This document shows, one piece after another, positions 1 to 11,477 of a stretch of 11,477 nucleotides of DNA (position 1 is its first letter; every line of letters starts with the position of its first letter). A program made the translations under genes and the position numbers. Under the pieces are notes generated by a model, which worked only from the letters and a program-made list of their open reading frames with translations, was not told where the DNA came from and ran no database searches. The stretch is from Rhodanobacter sp. UBA5168 (GTDB taxonomy: Bacteria; Pseudomonadota; Gammaproteobacteria; Xanthomonadales; Rhodanobacteraceae). The DNA lies in assembly GCA_002413455.1 (NCBI GenBank), contig DHXA01000225.1, forward strand, positions 8,108-19,584, read 5' to 3'.

Positions 1-446
1 CCGCCGGAGAAGCCCTCGTTGACCGCGCGATGCAGCAACTCGTCGGAGATCTGCATCACCTTCAGCTTCTCGCGCACCAGCTTGAGGAACTGCATGGAAT
101 CCAGCTCCTTCTCGCCACGCCCCTTGCGCTGCGCATTGAACGCTGCGCGCAGGAAGTACGTGTTGTTGACGCCAGGAATCTCCACCGGGTACTGAAACGC
201 CAGGAACACACCGGCGGCAGCACGTGCCTCCGGCGCCAGCGTCAGCAGGTCGATGCCGTTGTAGGTAACGCTGCCGGCAGTGACCTCGTAGCCATCGCGA
301 CCGGACAGCACGTTGCCCAGCGTCGACTTGCCGGCACCGTTCGGCCCCATGATCGCGTGCACCTCGCCCGCATTCACGGTGAGGCTGAGCCCCTTGAGGA
401 TTTCCTTGCCCTCGACGCGGGCGTGCAGGTTTTCGATTTTCAGCAT
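1..446 (-). CDS. sufC: SufC, SUF iron-sulfur assembly ATPase (3' part missing)
   Basis: SufC is the ABC-type ATPase of the cytoplasmic SufBCD scaffold that builds Fe-S clusters. I translated the minus strand from the ATG at 446: it opens [20 protein letters not shown]. The Walker A motif GPNGAGKST is at residues 34-42 and a Q-loop FQYP around residue 85. The last residues in the window, NEGFSGG, are the start of the ABC signature. 148 codons are visible of a protein that is usually about 250 aa, so Walker B and the H-loop lie beyond the left edge. An AGGA ribosome binding site (453-456) sits 6 bases upstream of the start. The gene follows sufB on the same strand after 139 bases of repeat DNA; sufD and sufS would be expected next, outside the window. 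The reading frame is open throughout. Identification is firm; only completeness is unknown. Confidence 0.96.
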   Translation of the reverse strand, partial: MLKIENLHARVEGKEILKGLSLTVNAGEVHAIMGPNGAGKSTLGNVLSGRDGYEVTAGSVTYNGIDLLTLAPEARAAAGVFLAFQYPVEIPGVNNTYFLRAAFNAQRKGRGEKELDSMQFLKLVREKLKVMQISDELLHRAVNEGFSG

Positions 447-465
447 GGTTGTTCCTGATCGTAAG

Positions 466-578
466 CCCCTCTCCCTTCGGGAGAAGTGTTGGGGTGAGGG
501 TTCGGGACTTGCGCAAACGTCCGTGCAAACTCGTACCCTCATCCGCCCTTCGGGCACCTTCTCCCGAAAGGGAGAAGG
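466..578. repeat. Inverted pair of hairpin-rich intergenic repeats
   Basis: This fills most of the 139-base gap between sufB and sufC. The left copy (466-508) contains CTCCC-TTC-GGGAG and then GGGTGAGGG (492-500). The right copy (533-578) is in the opposite orientation, with CCCTCATCC (537-544 region), GCCC-TTC-GGGC (545-555) and a perfect 9-bp stem CCTTCTCCC / GGGAGAAGG around a GAAA loop (557-578). The two copies are alike but not identical, so they look like two diverged insertions of one repeat family. Similar CCCTCTCCC / TGAGGG elements are common between genes in Xanthomonadales and some betaproteobacteria (from general knowledge, not searched). No coding sequence fits here. Transcribed with the suf mRNA, it would form strong hairpins between sufB and sufC. 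Confidence 0.8.
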
Positions 579-585
579 AAATTCT

Positions 586-2060
<1,475 letters not shown>

Positions 2061-2064
<4 letters not shown>

Positions 2065-2534
2065 TCGGTGGTGGCCTCGCCGGTTTTCACGGTGACCGCG
2101 ATTTTTCGGCCTTGGCTCAATGAGGCGTGTGGCAATGGTCTGAGCATCTCGGCCAGGCTCACCGCACGCAGCGCGTGGTCCAGCACGCTGTTGACCCGTT
2201 GCCAGCTGCCGCGCACGCCGCATTGCGACTCGCGATCGCACTGGCCTTCGGCCACGCTGCATTCGGTCATGCCGATCGGTCCTTCCAGTGCCTCCACGAT
2301 TTCGGCCAGCGAAATTTCGCTGGCCGGGCGGGCCAGCCGGTAACCACCGTTGACGCCGCGAAACGACTCGACCAGCGCGGCATGACCCAGCGCCTTCAGC
2401 AACTTGCTGACCGTCGGCAATTCCAGATGCGTCTCGTCGGCGATCTGCACCGTACTGAGCACATCAGTCGGGTGCGCAGCGATGCAGGTCATCACCACGG
2501 TGGCGTAATCGGTCAGTCGGCTGACGCGAAGCAT
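2061..2534 (-). CDS. Rrf2-family SUF operon regulator (IscR-like)
   Basis: A 157-aa winged-helix transcription factor of the Rrf2 family, of the type that heads suf operons in Xanthomonadales-like gammaproteobacteria. The N-terminus [15 protein letters not shown] and the helix-turn-helix region (about residues 25-50, with [13 protein letters not shown]) lead to the wing NGGYRLARP (62-70). Three cysteines, C92, C99 and C105, are spaced CX6CX5C in the region where IscR holds its [2Fe-2S] cluster, where E. coli IscR has CX5CX5C. By family logic it senses Fe-S status and controls the downstream suf genes and itself. The residue at the place of IscR's His107 ligand is R108, so cluster coordination may differ. 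The stop overlaps the sufB start, giving tight operon coupling. The start at 2534 fits the family N-terminus, although only a weak ribosome site is seen. Family is sure; the sensing mechanism is inferred. Confidence 0.93.
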
Positions 2535-2563
2535 GGCTACGCTCGGGCGGGGTCGATTGAATC

Positions 2564-2580
2564 GGTACTAAAATGGTACT
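2564..2580 (-). promoter_or_regulatory. GTAC-type direct repeat, candidate Rrf2 operator
   Basis: The minus strand reads AGTACC-ATTTT-AGTACC, a perfect 6-base direct repeat with an 11-base period (about one helical turn). Because GTAC is self-complementary, it also reads as the dyad GTAC-N7-GTAC. It covers the candidate -10 box and start site, where a bound repressor would block transcription. I infer autoregulation by the Rrf2-family protein encoded just downstream. The motif is not the E. coli IscR type 1 site. Confidence 0.5.
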
Positions 2581-2601
2581 GATTAGCGGCGGCGCGGTCA
2601 A
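2573..2601 (-). promoter_or_regulatory. Candidate sigma70 promoter of the suf operon
   Basis: Read on the minus strand, a -35 TTGACC (2601-2596, 5 of 6 consensus) is followed by exactly 17 bases and a -10 TACCAT (2578-2573, 4 of 6). The predicted start of transcription is near 2566, giving a leader of about 30 bases to the regulator's ATG at 2534. This is the best such pair in the gap. It is prediction only. Confidence 0.6.
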
Positions 2602-2660
2602 TGCACGACATGCACCAGAATCGAGCAAATGCCGGCACCGATTTCCCGCATGTCGTGCAT
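2601..2660. repeat. Perfect 13-base inverted repeat in the divergent control region
   Basis: ATGCACGACATGC (2601-2613) and its exact reverse complement GCATGTCGTGCAT (2648-2660) are separated by 34 bases. Each arm is itself nearly palindromic (TGCA-N5-TGCA in the left arm plus one base). The left arm touches the -35 of the suf promoter. The pair flanks and partly overlaps the NtrC-like sites, with arm centres about 45 bp apart. It may be a pair of operator sites or a cruciform/hairpin; the sequence does not decide. Confidence 0.6.
2611..2627 (+). promoter_or_regulatory. Candidate NtrC binding site upstream of glnK
   Basis: TGCACCAGAATCGAGCA matches the enteric NtrC pattern TGCACC-N5-GGTGCA with a perfect left half-site and 4 of 6 in the right. 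Its centre is about 117 bases before the predicted sigma54 start, within the usual enhancer range. A weaker second match (GGCACC-N5-CCCGCA, 2634-2650) lies 23 bp downstream, near two helical turns. Binding is inferred from the enteric consensus. Confidence 0.45.
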
Positions 2661-2709
2661 CAGAGTTCGCCGCCCCACGGAAAACCAAGCGTGGCAAGTC
2701 TTCTGGCGC

Positions 2710-2725
2710 TGGCATGCATCGTGCT
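2710..2725 (+). promoter_or_regulatory. Sigma54 (-24/-12) promoter of glnK-amtB
   Basis: TGGCATGCATCGTGCT fits TGGCACG-N4-TTGCW at 10 of 12 defined positions, with the invariant GG (2711-2712) and GC (2723-2724) exactly 10 bases apart. The start of transcription would be near 2736, about 26 bases before the glnK ATG. A sigma54 promoter is the known arrangement for nitrogen-controlled glnK-amtB operons, so site and gene support each other. Confidence 0.75.
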
Positions 2726-2737
2726 GCATCGCAATAA

Positions 2738-4412
<1,675 letters not shown>

Positions 4413-4483
4413 GCTCGGTGGTCAACGGTGCGTTTGGCGCGTGCAGGCTCTAAGCTGTTCGCGTTTATCCGGCGACTTACTTC

Positions 4484-6228
<1,745 letters not shown>

Positions 6229-6272
6229 TGCGAACGCGCATCCAACAACCATCGACCATGTGGATCAAACTC

Positions 6273-6345
6273 GTGGGAGCGGCTTCAGCCGCGATAGCTC
6301 CACAACAGTTTGCCGGCAAAGCATCGCGGCTGAAGCCGCTCCCGC
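6273..6345. repeat. REP doublet (two inverted REP elements)
   Basis: Two arms, 6275-6295 and 6323-6343, are perfect 21-base reverse complements. Each arm contains the mini-hairpin GCGGC-TTCA-GCCGC (or its complement) and the GGGAG / CTCCC head typical of REP elements of pseudomonads and Xanthomonadales. The 27-base spacer is centred on a 12-base palindrome TTTGCCGGCAAA (6309-6320). The doublet sits between the 3' ends of murU and secF, the classic REP location. Such elements are mobilised by RAYT (TnpA-REP) transposases; none is encoded here. Upstream, 6229-6272 shows nothing recognisable. Confidence 0.88.
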
Positions 6346-6359
6346 AATACATAGCCAAC

Positions 6360-6392
6360 AAAAAAAACGGCCCGGTACAAACCGGGCCGTTT
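6360..6392 (-). terminator. Rho-independent terminator after secF
   Basis: AAACGGCCCGGT (6365-6376), a 4-base loop, and ACCGGGCCGTTT (6381-6392) form a perfect 12-bp stem. On the minus strand it is followed by an unbroken run of T (complement of the A tract from 6360), which with the stem end gives eight T. It begins 25 bases after the secF stop. For murU on the plus strand the tail is only TTTCCGT, so termination in that direction is weaker. Confidence 0.9.
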
Positions 6393-6416
6393 CCGTATTC
6401 GACAGAACCTGTGCGC

Positions 6417-7379
6417 CTAGGGCCGCCGCGCCAGCTCCGGGTTCTCCCGGGTCACCGGCATCAGGTCCTTCTTCGACACGCCCAGCCACAGCAGGATCGG
6501 GCTGGCGACGAAGATCGACGACAGCGTACCGACCACGATGCCGATCAGCATCGTCACGGCGAAACCGTGCACGGCAGAGCCACCGAAGAAGAACAGCGCG
6601 CCCATGGTGATCGCCGTGAACAGCGAGGTGATGATGGTTCGTGACAAGGTGTTGTTGATCGAGCGATTGAGGATCTCTTCCGGCTCGGCCTTGCGCGCCA
6701 GCCGGAACAGCTCGCGGATGCGGTCGAACACCACCACCTTGTCGTTGATCGAGTAACCGATCACCGCCAGCACCGAGGCCAGTACGGTCATGTCGAACTC
6801 GCGCTGCACTAGCGCCAGGATACCCAGCGTCACCAGCACGTCGTGGACTTCGGTGGCCACCGCGGCGATCGCGAAGCGGCGCTCGAAGCGGATCCATAAA
6901 TAGGCCATGATGCCGAGGATCACGAATACCGCAGCCACAGTGCCGTCGCTGCGCAGCTCCGCACCCACTTCGGCACTGATGAAATCAGGATTTTTCAGTT
7001 TGGCATCCGGACGCGAAGCCTGCAGGATCTTGGCCAGATTGGCAGCGACCCGCTCCAGATTGACCTTGCCGCCAACATCTGCCGCTCCTGGGATGTCCTT
7101 GGTCTGCATCCGGATCGACACTTCGCGGGTGCCGCCAAGGCTCTGCACCATGGCGTTATGGATGCCACCCTTCTCCAGCGCCGTGCGCACGTCGGATATC
7201 TCCACCGACTGATCGTAGTCGACCACCATCGAGACACCACCGGTGAAGTCCAGGCCGTAGTTCAGGCCCTTGGTCGCGATCAGCGCGATCGAGGCGACCA
7301 TCAGAAAGATGGCTATGGCAATGGTGTACTTGCGCATGCCAAGAAAGTGGATGTTGCTGTCGTGATTGAAGATTTCCAT
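6417..7379 (-). CDS. secF: SecF, Sec translocase accessory membrane subunit
   Basis: SecF pairs with SecD in the inner membrane and uses the proton gradient to pull proteins through SecYEG at the periplasmic face. The 320-aa product matches the family's usual length (about 320). It has an N-terminal membrane helix (about 16-36), the conserved GLNYGLDFTGG (38-48), a periplasmic P4-type domain to about residue 145, and a cluster of membrane helices. The signature VIGYSINDKVVVFDRIRE lies at about 206-223, in the part of SecDF that holds the charged residues for proton movement. The start at 7379 has AAGGA 6 bases upstream, built from the secD stop region (TAAGGA), with 9 bases between the two genes, so coupling to secD is likely. 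A strong terminator follows, making this the last gene of the operon. Confidence 0.97.
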   Translation of the reverse strand: MEIFNHDSNIHFLGMRKYTIAIAIFLMVASIALIATKGLNYGLDFTGGVSMVVDYDQSVEISDVRTALEKGGIHNAMVQSLGGTREVSIRMQTKDIPGAADVGGKVNLERVAANLAKILQASRPDAKLKNPDFISAEVGAELRSDGTVAAVFVILGIMAYLWIRFERRFAIAAVATEVHDVLVTLGILALVQREFDMTVLASVLAVIGYSINDKVVVFDRIRELFRLARKAEPEEILNRSINNTLSRTIITSLFTAITMGALFFFGGSAVHGFAVTMLIGIVVGTLSSIFVASPILLWLGVSKKDLMPVTRENPELARRP

Positions 7380-7388
7380 GGTGATTCC

Positions 7389-9272
7389 TTAGACCGACAG
7401 CGTCTTGAGCTTGCGGTGGCCGTGGATCAGCGCGGTGAACGCATGAGTCAGTGTCACCGAGGTGAACAGCGAGGTCAGGATGCCGATCATCAGCGTCACG
7501 CCGAAACCCTTGATCGCGCCGCTGCCCATCGTGGTCAGCGCCAGTGCGGCGATCAGGTGGGTGACGTTGGCATCCAGAATGGTCGACCACGCCTTCTCGT
7601 AACCGGCACGGATCGATGCATGCGGCGTCGAGCCGTTGCGTAGTTCCTCACGTATGCGTTCGCAGATCAGCACGTTCGCGTCGATCGCCATGCCCAGCGT
7701 CAGCACGATACCGGCCACGCCCGGCATGGTCAGGGTGACGCCAATCAGCGACATCACCGCCAACAGGATCACCAGATTGAAGAACAGCGCGATATCCGCG
7801 ACCAGGCCGAACAGCTTGTAGTAGATCGCCGCCGCCAGCAGCACCAGCGCCAGACCCAGCAGCACCGCCTTGAAACCCTTGTCGATATTGTCCTGGCCGA
7901 GGCTGGCGCCGATCACGCCTTCCGCGACGATGTCCATCGGTGCAGCCAGTGCGCCGCCCTTGAGCAGCAGCGCAAGATCGGAGGCTTCCTTCGGGCTGCC
8001 CAGACCGGTGGTCTGGAACTGCCTGCTGAAGGGGCTGGCGATCGAGGCGTCGTTGATCACCGTCTCGGTGACCTTGGGTACGCGTACTTCCTTGCCGTCG
8101 ACGATCTTGGTCTCGTAGACCTGTTCGACATACACCACCGCCATCGGCTTGCCGACGTTGGCATTGGTGAAGTCGCCCATCTTCCTGGCGCCGGCGGCAT
8201 TCAGGGTGACGTCGACCTTGGGCGTGCCGCTCTGCTGGTCGATGCCCGAGGACGCATCCACCAGCTGGTTGCCGGTCACGATGATCTGCTTGCTGACCAG
8301 CACCGGCAGGTTGCTGCCGCGCATGCGATAGAGATTGGCATCCGGCGGGATATTGCCGGTGCGCGCGGCTTCCTGCGCCTGGGGATCGCCGGCCTGGCCG
8401 ATGCCCGGGCGATATTGCAGCGTGGCCACCGCACCGATCAGTTTCTTGGCCTCGGTCGGATCCTGCACGCCGGCCAGTTCGACCACGATGCGGCTTTCGC
8501 CCTGCTGCTGGATCAGCGGTTCGGACACGCCCAGCGCGTTGATGCGGTTGCGCAGCGTGCCCAGGTTCTGGGTGATCGCGCTGCGAGCCAGATCGCGCAG
8601 CTTCTCCGGCTTGATCACCACGTTCAGCACGAAGCGGTCGCCAGTGTTGGCGCCGTTGGCCACGTTGAGGTCGGTGTATTCGTTGGCGATAGCGTCGGAT
8701 GCCGTGGAGCGGTCGGCAGCGGAACGCAGGATCACCGCGATGCCCTGATCGCGCACGGTATTGCGGGTCACCGACTCATAGCGAATGTTCTTCTGCCGCA
8801 GCAAGCTGCGGATATCGTCGGCGTAGCTGTTTTCCTGCTTGTCGATCGCATCGTTCTGGTCGACCTGCATCAGGAAATGCACGCCGCCCTGCAGATCCAG
8901 ACCCAGCGGCATCGAGCGCGCGCCGATCGCCTGCAACCAACCAGGCACATTGGACTGCAGCTTGAACGCTACCGTATAGCCGTCGCCCACGGCGGCCTTG
9001 ATGGCGTCAGCACCACTCTTCTGCACGTCGGAATTGGCGAAGGTGGCCAGCAGATGGTCCCCTTGGACGGACACCGCATTGACCGGGATTTTCTTGCTGG
9101 TCAATGCCGCCTGCACTTTTTGCTGCAGCGCCTGATCGATCGGCGGTGCGTCGCGATTGGCGGTGACCTGCACCGCCGGCAACGGGATAAATGCATTCGG
9201 CAACGCGTAGATGACGCCAAACAGCATCACCAGCGCGACCAGCGCGTACTTCCAGCGGGGAAAATCACTCAT
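7389..9272 (-). CDS. secD: SecD, Sec translocase accessory membrane subunit
   Basis: SecD forms the SecDF-YajC complex that helps SecYEG complete protein export. From the ATG at 9272 the product is 627 aa (E. coli SecD is about 615). It starts MSDFPRWKYALVALVMLFGV with the first membrane helix, then a large periplasmic region whose P1 base holds PLGLDLQGGVHFLMQVD (about 123-138). The C-terminal membrane domain has five helices, including GMAIDANVLICERIREEL (about 527-544), which mirrors the SecF signature. An in-frame ATG at 9281 would add three residues. I prefer 9272 because the family N-terminus begins about there, but neither start has a strong ribosome site. It is 111 bases from yajC, with a possible stem-loop in the gap, and 9 bases from secF. 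Confidence 0.96.
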   Translation of the reverse strand: MSDFPRWKYALVALVMLFGVIYALPNAFIPLPAVQVTANRDAPPIDQALQQKVQAALTSKKIPVNAVSVQGDHLLATFANSDVQKSGADAIKAAVGDGYTVAFKLQSNVPGWLQAIGARSMPLGLDLQGGVHFLMQVDQNDAIDKQENSYADDIRSLLRQKNIRYESVTRNTVRDQGIAVILRSAADRSTASDAIANEYTDLNVANGANTGDRFVLNVVIKPEKLRDLARSAITQNLGTLRNRINALGVSEPLIQQQGESRIVVELAGVQDPTEAKKLIGAVATLQYRPGIGQAGDPQAQEAARTGNIPPDANLYRMRGSNLPVLVSKQIIVTGNQLVDASSGIDQQSGTPKVDVTLNAAGARKMGDFTNANVGKPMAVVYVEQVYETKIVDGKEVRVPKVTETVINDASIASPFSRQFQTTGLGSPKEASDLALLLKGGALAAPMDIVAEGVIGASLGQDNIDKGFKAVLLGLALVLLAAAIYYKLFGLVADIALFFNLVILLAVMSLIGVTLTMPGVAGIVLTLGMAIDANVLICERIREELRNGSTPHASIRAGYEKAWSTILDANVTHLIAALALTTMGSGAIKGFGVTLMIGILTSLFTSVTLTHAFTALIHGHRKLKTLSV

Positions 9273-9338
9273 GCCATGCATCCATCAAAGCCACGGCGAC
9301 AGCCGCGGCGCTAGCAACAATCGAGGAATAATCGCATC

Positions 9339-9373
9339 GGGGGCATCCGCCGCGATTGCCGGGTGGCGCCCCC
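9339..9373 (-). other. Possible RNA stem-loop between yajC and secD
   Basis: GGGGGC (9339-9344) and GCCCCC (9368-9373) are complementary. Inside them CCGCC and GGTGG can extend the pairing on one strand, with one mismatch on the mRNA strand. No T run follows, so it is not an obvious intrinsic terminator. It occupies the otherwise empty 111-base yajC-secD gap and could tune read-through or mRNA processing. The call is structural only. Confidence 0.35.
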
Positions 9374-9383
9374 TGAGCCGTCC

Positions 9384-9716
9384 TCAAACGGATTTCAGCG
9401 AACCCTTGGGCAAGACCTGCTGGACCGCGCCCTTCTGCACCTTGACCTTCACGTTGTCCGCGATCTCGACCGTGATGAACGTCTCGCCCACCTCTTCCAC
9501 CCGCCCGGCAATGCCGCCGTTGGTCACCACTTCGTCGCCCTTGGCCAGGCCGGCGATCAGCGCGCGATGTTCTTTCTGCCGCTTCATCTGCGGGCGGATC
9601 ATCATGAAATACATCAGGCCAAACAGCACCACCATCATGATGATCATGGACATGCCACCGCCGGCGGGCTGCGCAGCAGCGGCCTGGGCGATCACGGGGG
9701 AAGACGGAAAACTCAT
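9384..9716 (-). CDS. yajC: YajC, SecDF-associated membrane protein
   Basis: YajC is a small inner-membrane partner of SecDF, with one transmembrane helix and a cytoplasmic domain. The product from the ATG at 9716 is 110 aa, the same as E. coli YajC. It shows an Ala/Gly-rich start, a membrane helix (about 23-40, with MIIMMVVLFGLMYFMMI), the signature RPQMKRQKEH directly after it, and the domain GDEVVTNGGIAGRVEEV. An in-frame TTG at 9731 would add five residues, but the ATG fits the family length and I prefer it. The ribosome site is weak. It lies between tgt and secD on the same strand, as in E. coli. A candidate extended -10 promoter lies about 65 bases upstream, so yajC-secDF may also be transcribed apart from queA-tgt. 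Confidence 0.94.
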   Translation of the reverse strand: MSFPSSPVIAQAAAAQPAGGGMSMIIMMVVLFGLMYFMMIRPQMKRQKEHRALIAGLAKGDEVVTNGGIAGRVEEVGETFITVEIADNVKVKVQKGAVQQVLPKGSLKSV

Positions 9717-9781
9717 CGGTTTGTCTCGCAAGTTATGGCGCAGCCACGGATTTCAGCCGAACGCCTGATAAAAGATTCTCG

Positions 9782-9790
9782 ATTATGCCA
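9782..9790 (-). promoter_or_regulatory. Candidate extended -10 promoter for yajC-secDF
   Basis: The minus strand reads TGG-CATAAT (9790-9782): a CATAAT -10 box (5 of 6) preceded by the TGn of extended -10 promoters. No good -35 is found 17 bases upstream, as is usual for this class. It lies in the 138-base tgt-yajC gap and would give a leader of about 60 bases. The rest of that gap shows no clear terminator or small gene. Confidence 0.4.
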
Positions 9791-9854
9791 CGCACCCCCG
9801 TACCATGCACGGCGGCGCGAGGGCGCGCGGAGGCCATTACAGCCAGGCGGCCAA

Positions 9855-11063
<1,209 letters not shown>

Positions 11064-11477
11064 TCAACCGCCTTTCGGCAGGATCAGCATCGCATCGCCA
11101 TAGGAGAAAAACCGGTAACGCTGCGCCACCGCATGGGCATAGGCGTCAAGCATGAACTTGCGTCCGGCCAGTGCCGACACCAGCATCAGCAGGGTCGATT
11201 GCGGCAGGTGAAAATTGGTGAGCAGGCCGTCGATGCTGCTGAAGTGATAGCCTGGAAAGATGAAGATCTGCGTTTCGCCAGCGAACGGATGCAGTTCGCC
11301 ATCCTTGCTGGCGCTCTCCAGCGCGCGCACCACGGTGGTGCCCACGGCGATGACGCGGCCACCGTTGGCGCGGGTGCGGCGGATCTGCCCGACCAGATGG
11401 GCGCCGACGTTGAGCCATTCGCGGTGCATGCGGTGATCCTTCAGATCGTCCGTCCGCACGGGCTGGAACGTGCCGGC
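11064..11477 (-). CDS. queA: QueA, S-adenosylmethionine:tRNA ribosyltransferase-isomerase (5' part missing)
   Basis: QueA transfers and isomerises the ribosyl group of S-adenosylmethionine onto preQ1-tRNA to form epoxyqueuosine, the step after Tgt. Only the C-terminal 137 residues are in the window, of a protein usually about 340-355 aa. The reading frame is open to the right edge, where it begins [15 protein letters not shown], the typical central motif. Further landmarks are [48 protein letters not shown] and the closing [16 protein letters not shown] at 11459 falls inside the conserved FQPVR motif and is not the true start. The gene ends 27 bases before tgt on the same strand, so the two are probably one operon with the promoter outside the window. 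Confidence 0.95.
   Translation of the reverse strand, partial: AGTFQPVRTDDLKDHRMHREWLNVGAHLVGQIRRTRANGGRVIAVGTTVVRALESASKDGELHPFAGETQIFIFPGYHFSSIDGLLTNFHLPQSTLLMLVSALAGRKFMLDAYAHAVAQRYRFFSYGDAMLILPKGG

Noticed and set aside
466..578. Hairpins between sufB and sufC as a classic terminator
   Set aside because: The stems are strong but no T run follows on the minus strand, and sufC must be expressed with sufB; repeat elements explain the structure better.
8415..9314. 299-codon plus-strand frame opposite secD
   Set aside because: Low-complexity antisense shadow of the conserved secD frame.

Overview
This is a GC-rich, ordinary chromosomal region of a gammaproteobacterium, most likely of the Xanthomonadales (Lysobacterales), Rhodanobacteraceae/Xanthomonadaceae type. 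The basis is a SUF operon headed by an Rrf2-family regulator, an adjacent amgK-murU cell-wall recycling pair, the conserved queA-tgt-yajC-secD-secF cluster, and REP-type repeats of the GAGCGGCTTCAGCCGC kind that are familiar from this group. The genus is inference; no rRNA or other marker is present.

Layout. Positions 1-2534 (minus strand) carry an iron-sulfur assembly operon read right to left: an Rrf2-family SUF regulator, sufB, then sufC, which runs off the left edge. A 139-base sufB-sufC gap is filled by an inverted pair of hairpin-rich intergenic repeats. Positions 2535-2761 are a divergent control region. It holds a sigma70-like promoter with a GTAC-type direct repeat over its -10 (facing the suf genes), a good -24/-12 (sigma54) promoter with an NtrC-like upstream site (facing glnK), and a perfect 13-base inverted repeat between them. 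Positions 2762-4412 (plus) are glnK and amtB, overlapping by 11 bases: the PII signal protein and its ammonium channel. Positions 4484-6228 (plus) are amgK and murU, overlapping as ATGA: the anomeric sugar kinase and uridylyltransferase that turn recovered MurNAc into UDP-MurNAc.

Positions 6229-6416 hold a REP doublet and a strong terminator between the convergent murU and secF. Positions 6417-11477 (minus) read right to left as queA (cut by the right edge), tgt, yajC, secD and secF. These are two queuosine tRNA-modification enzymes followed by the accessory subunits of the Sec translocase, in the order known from E. coli.

I looked for a novel system and found none. All ten genes belong to well-known families and appear intact except for the two cut by the window edges. 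What merits a second look is regulatory and repeat structure: the shared suf/glnK control region, the repeat pair inside the suf operon, the REP doublet, the unusual cysteine/histidine pattern of the SUF regulator, and small RNA-structure candidates around tgt and between yajC and secD.
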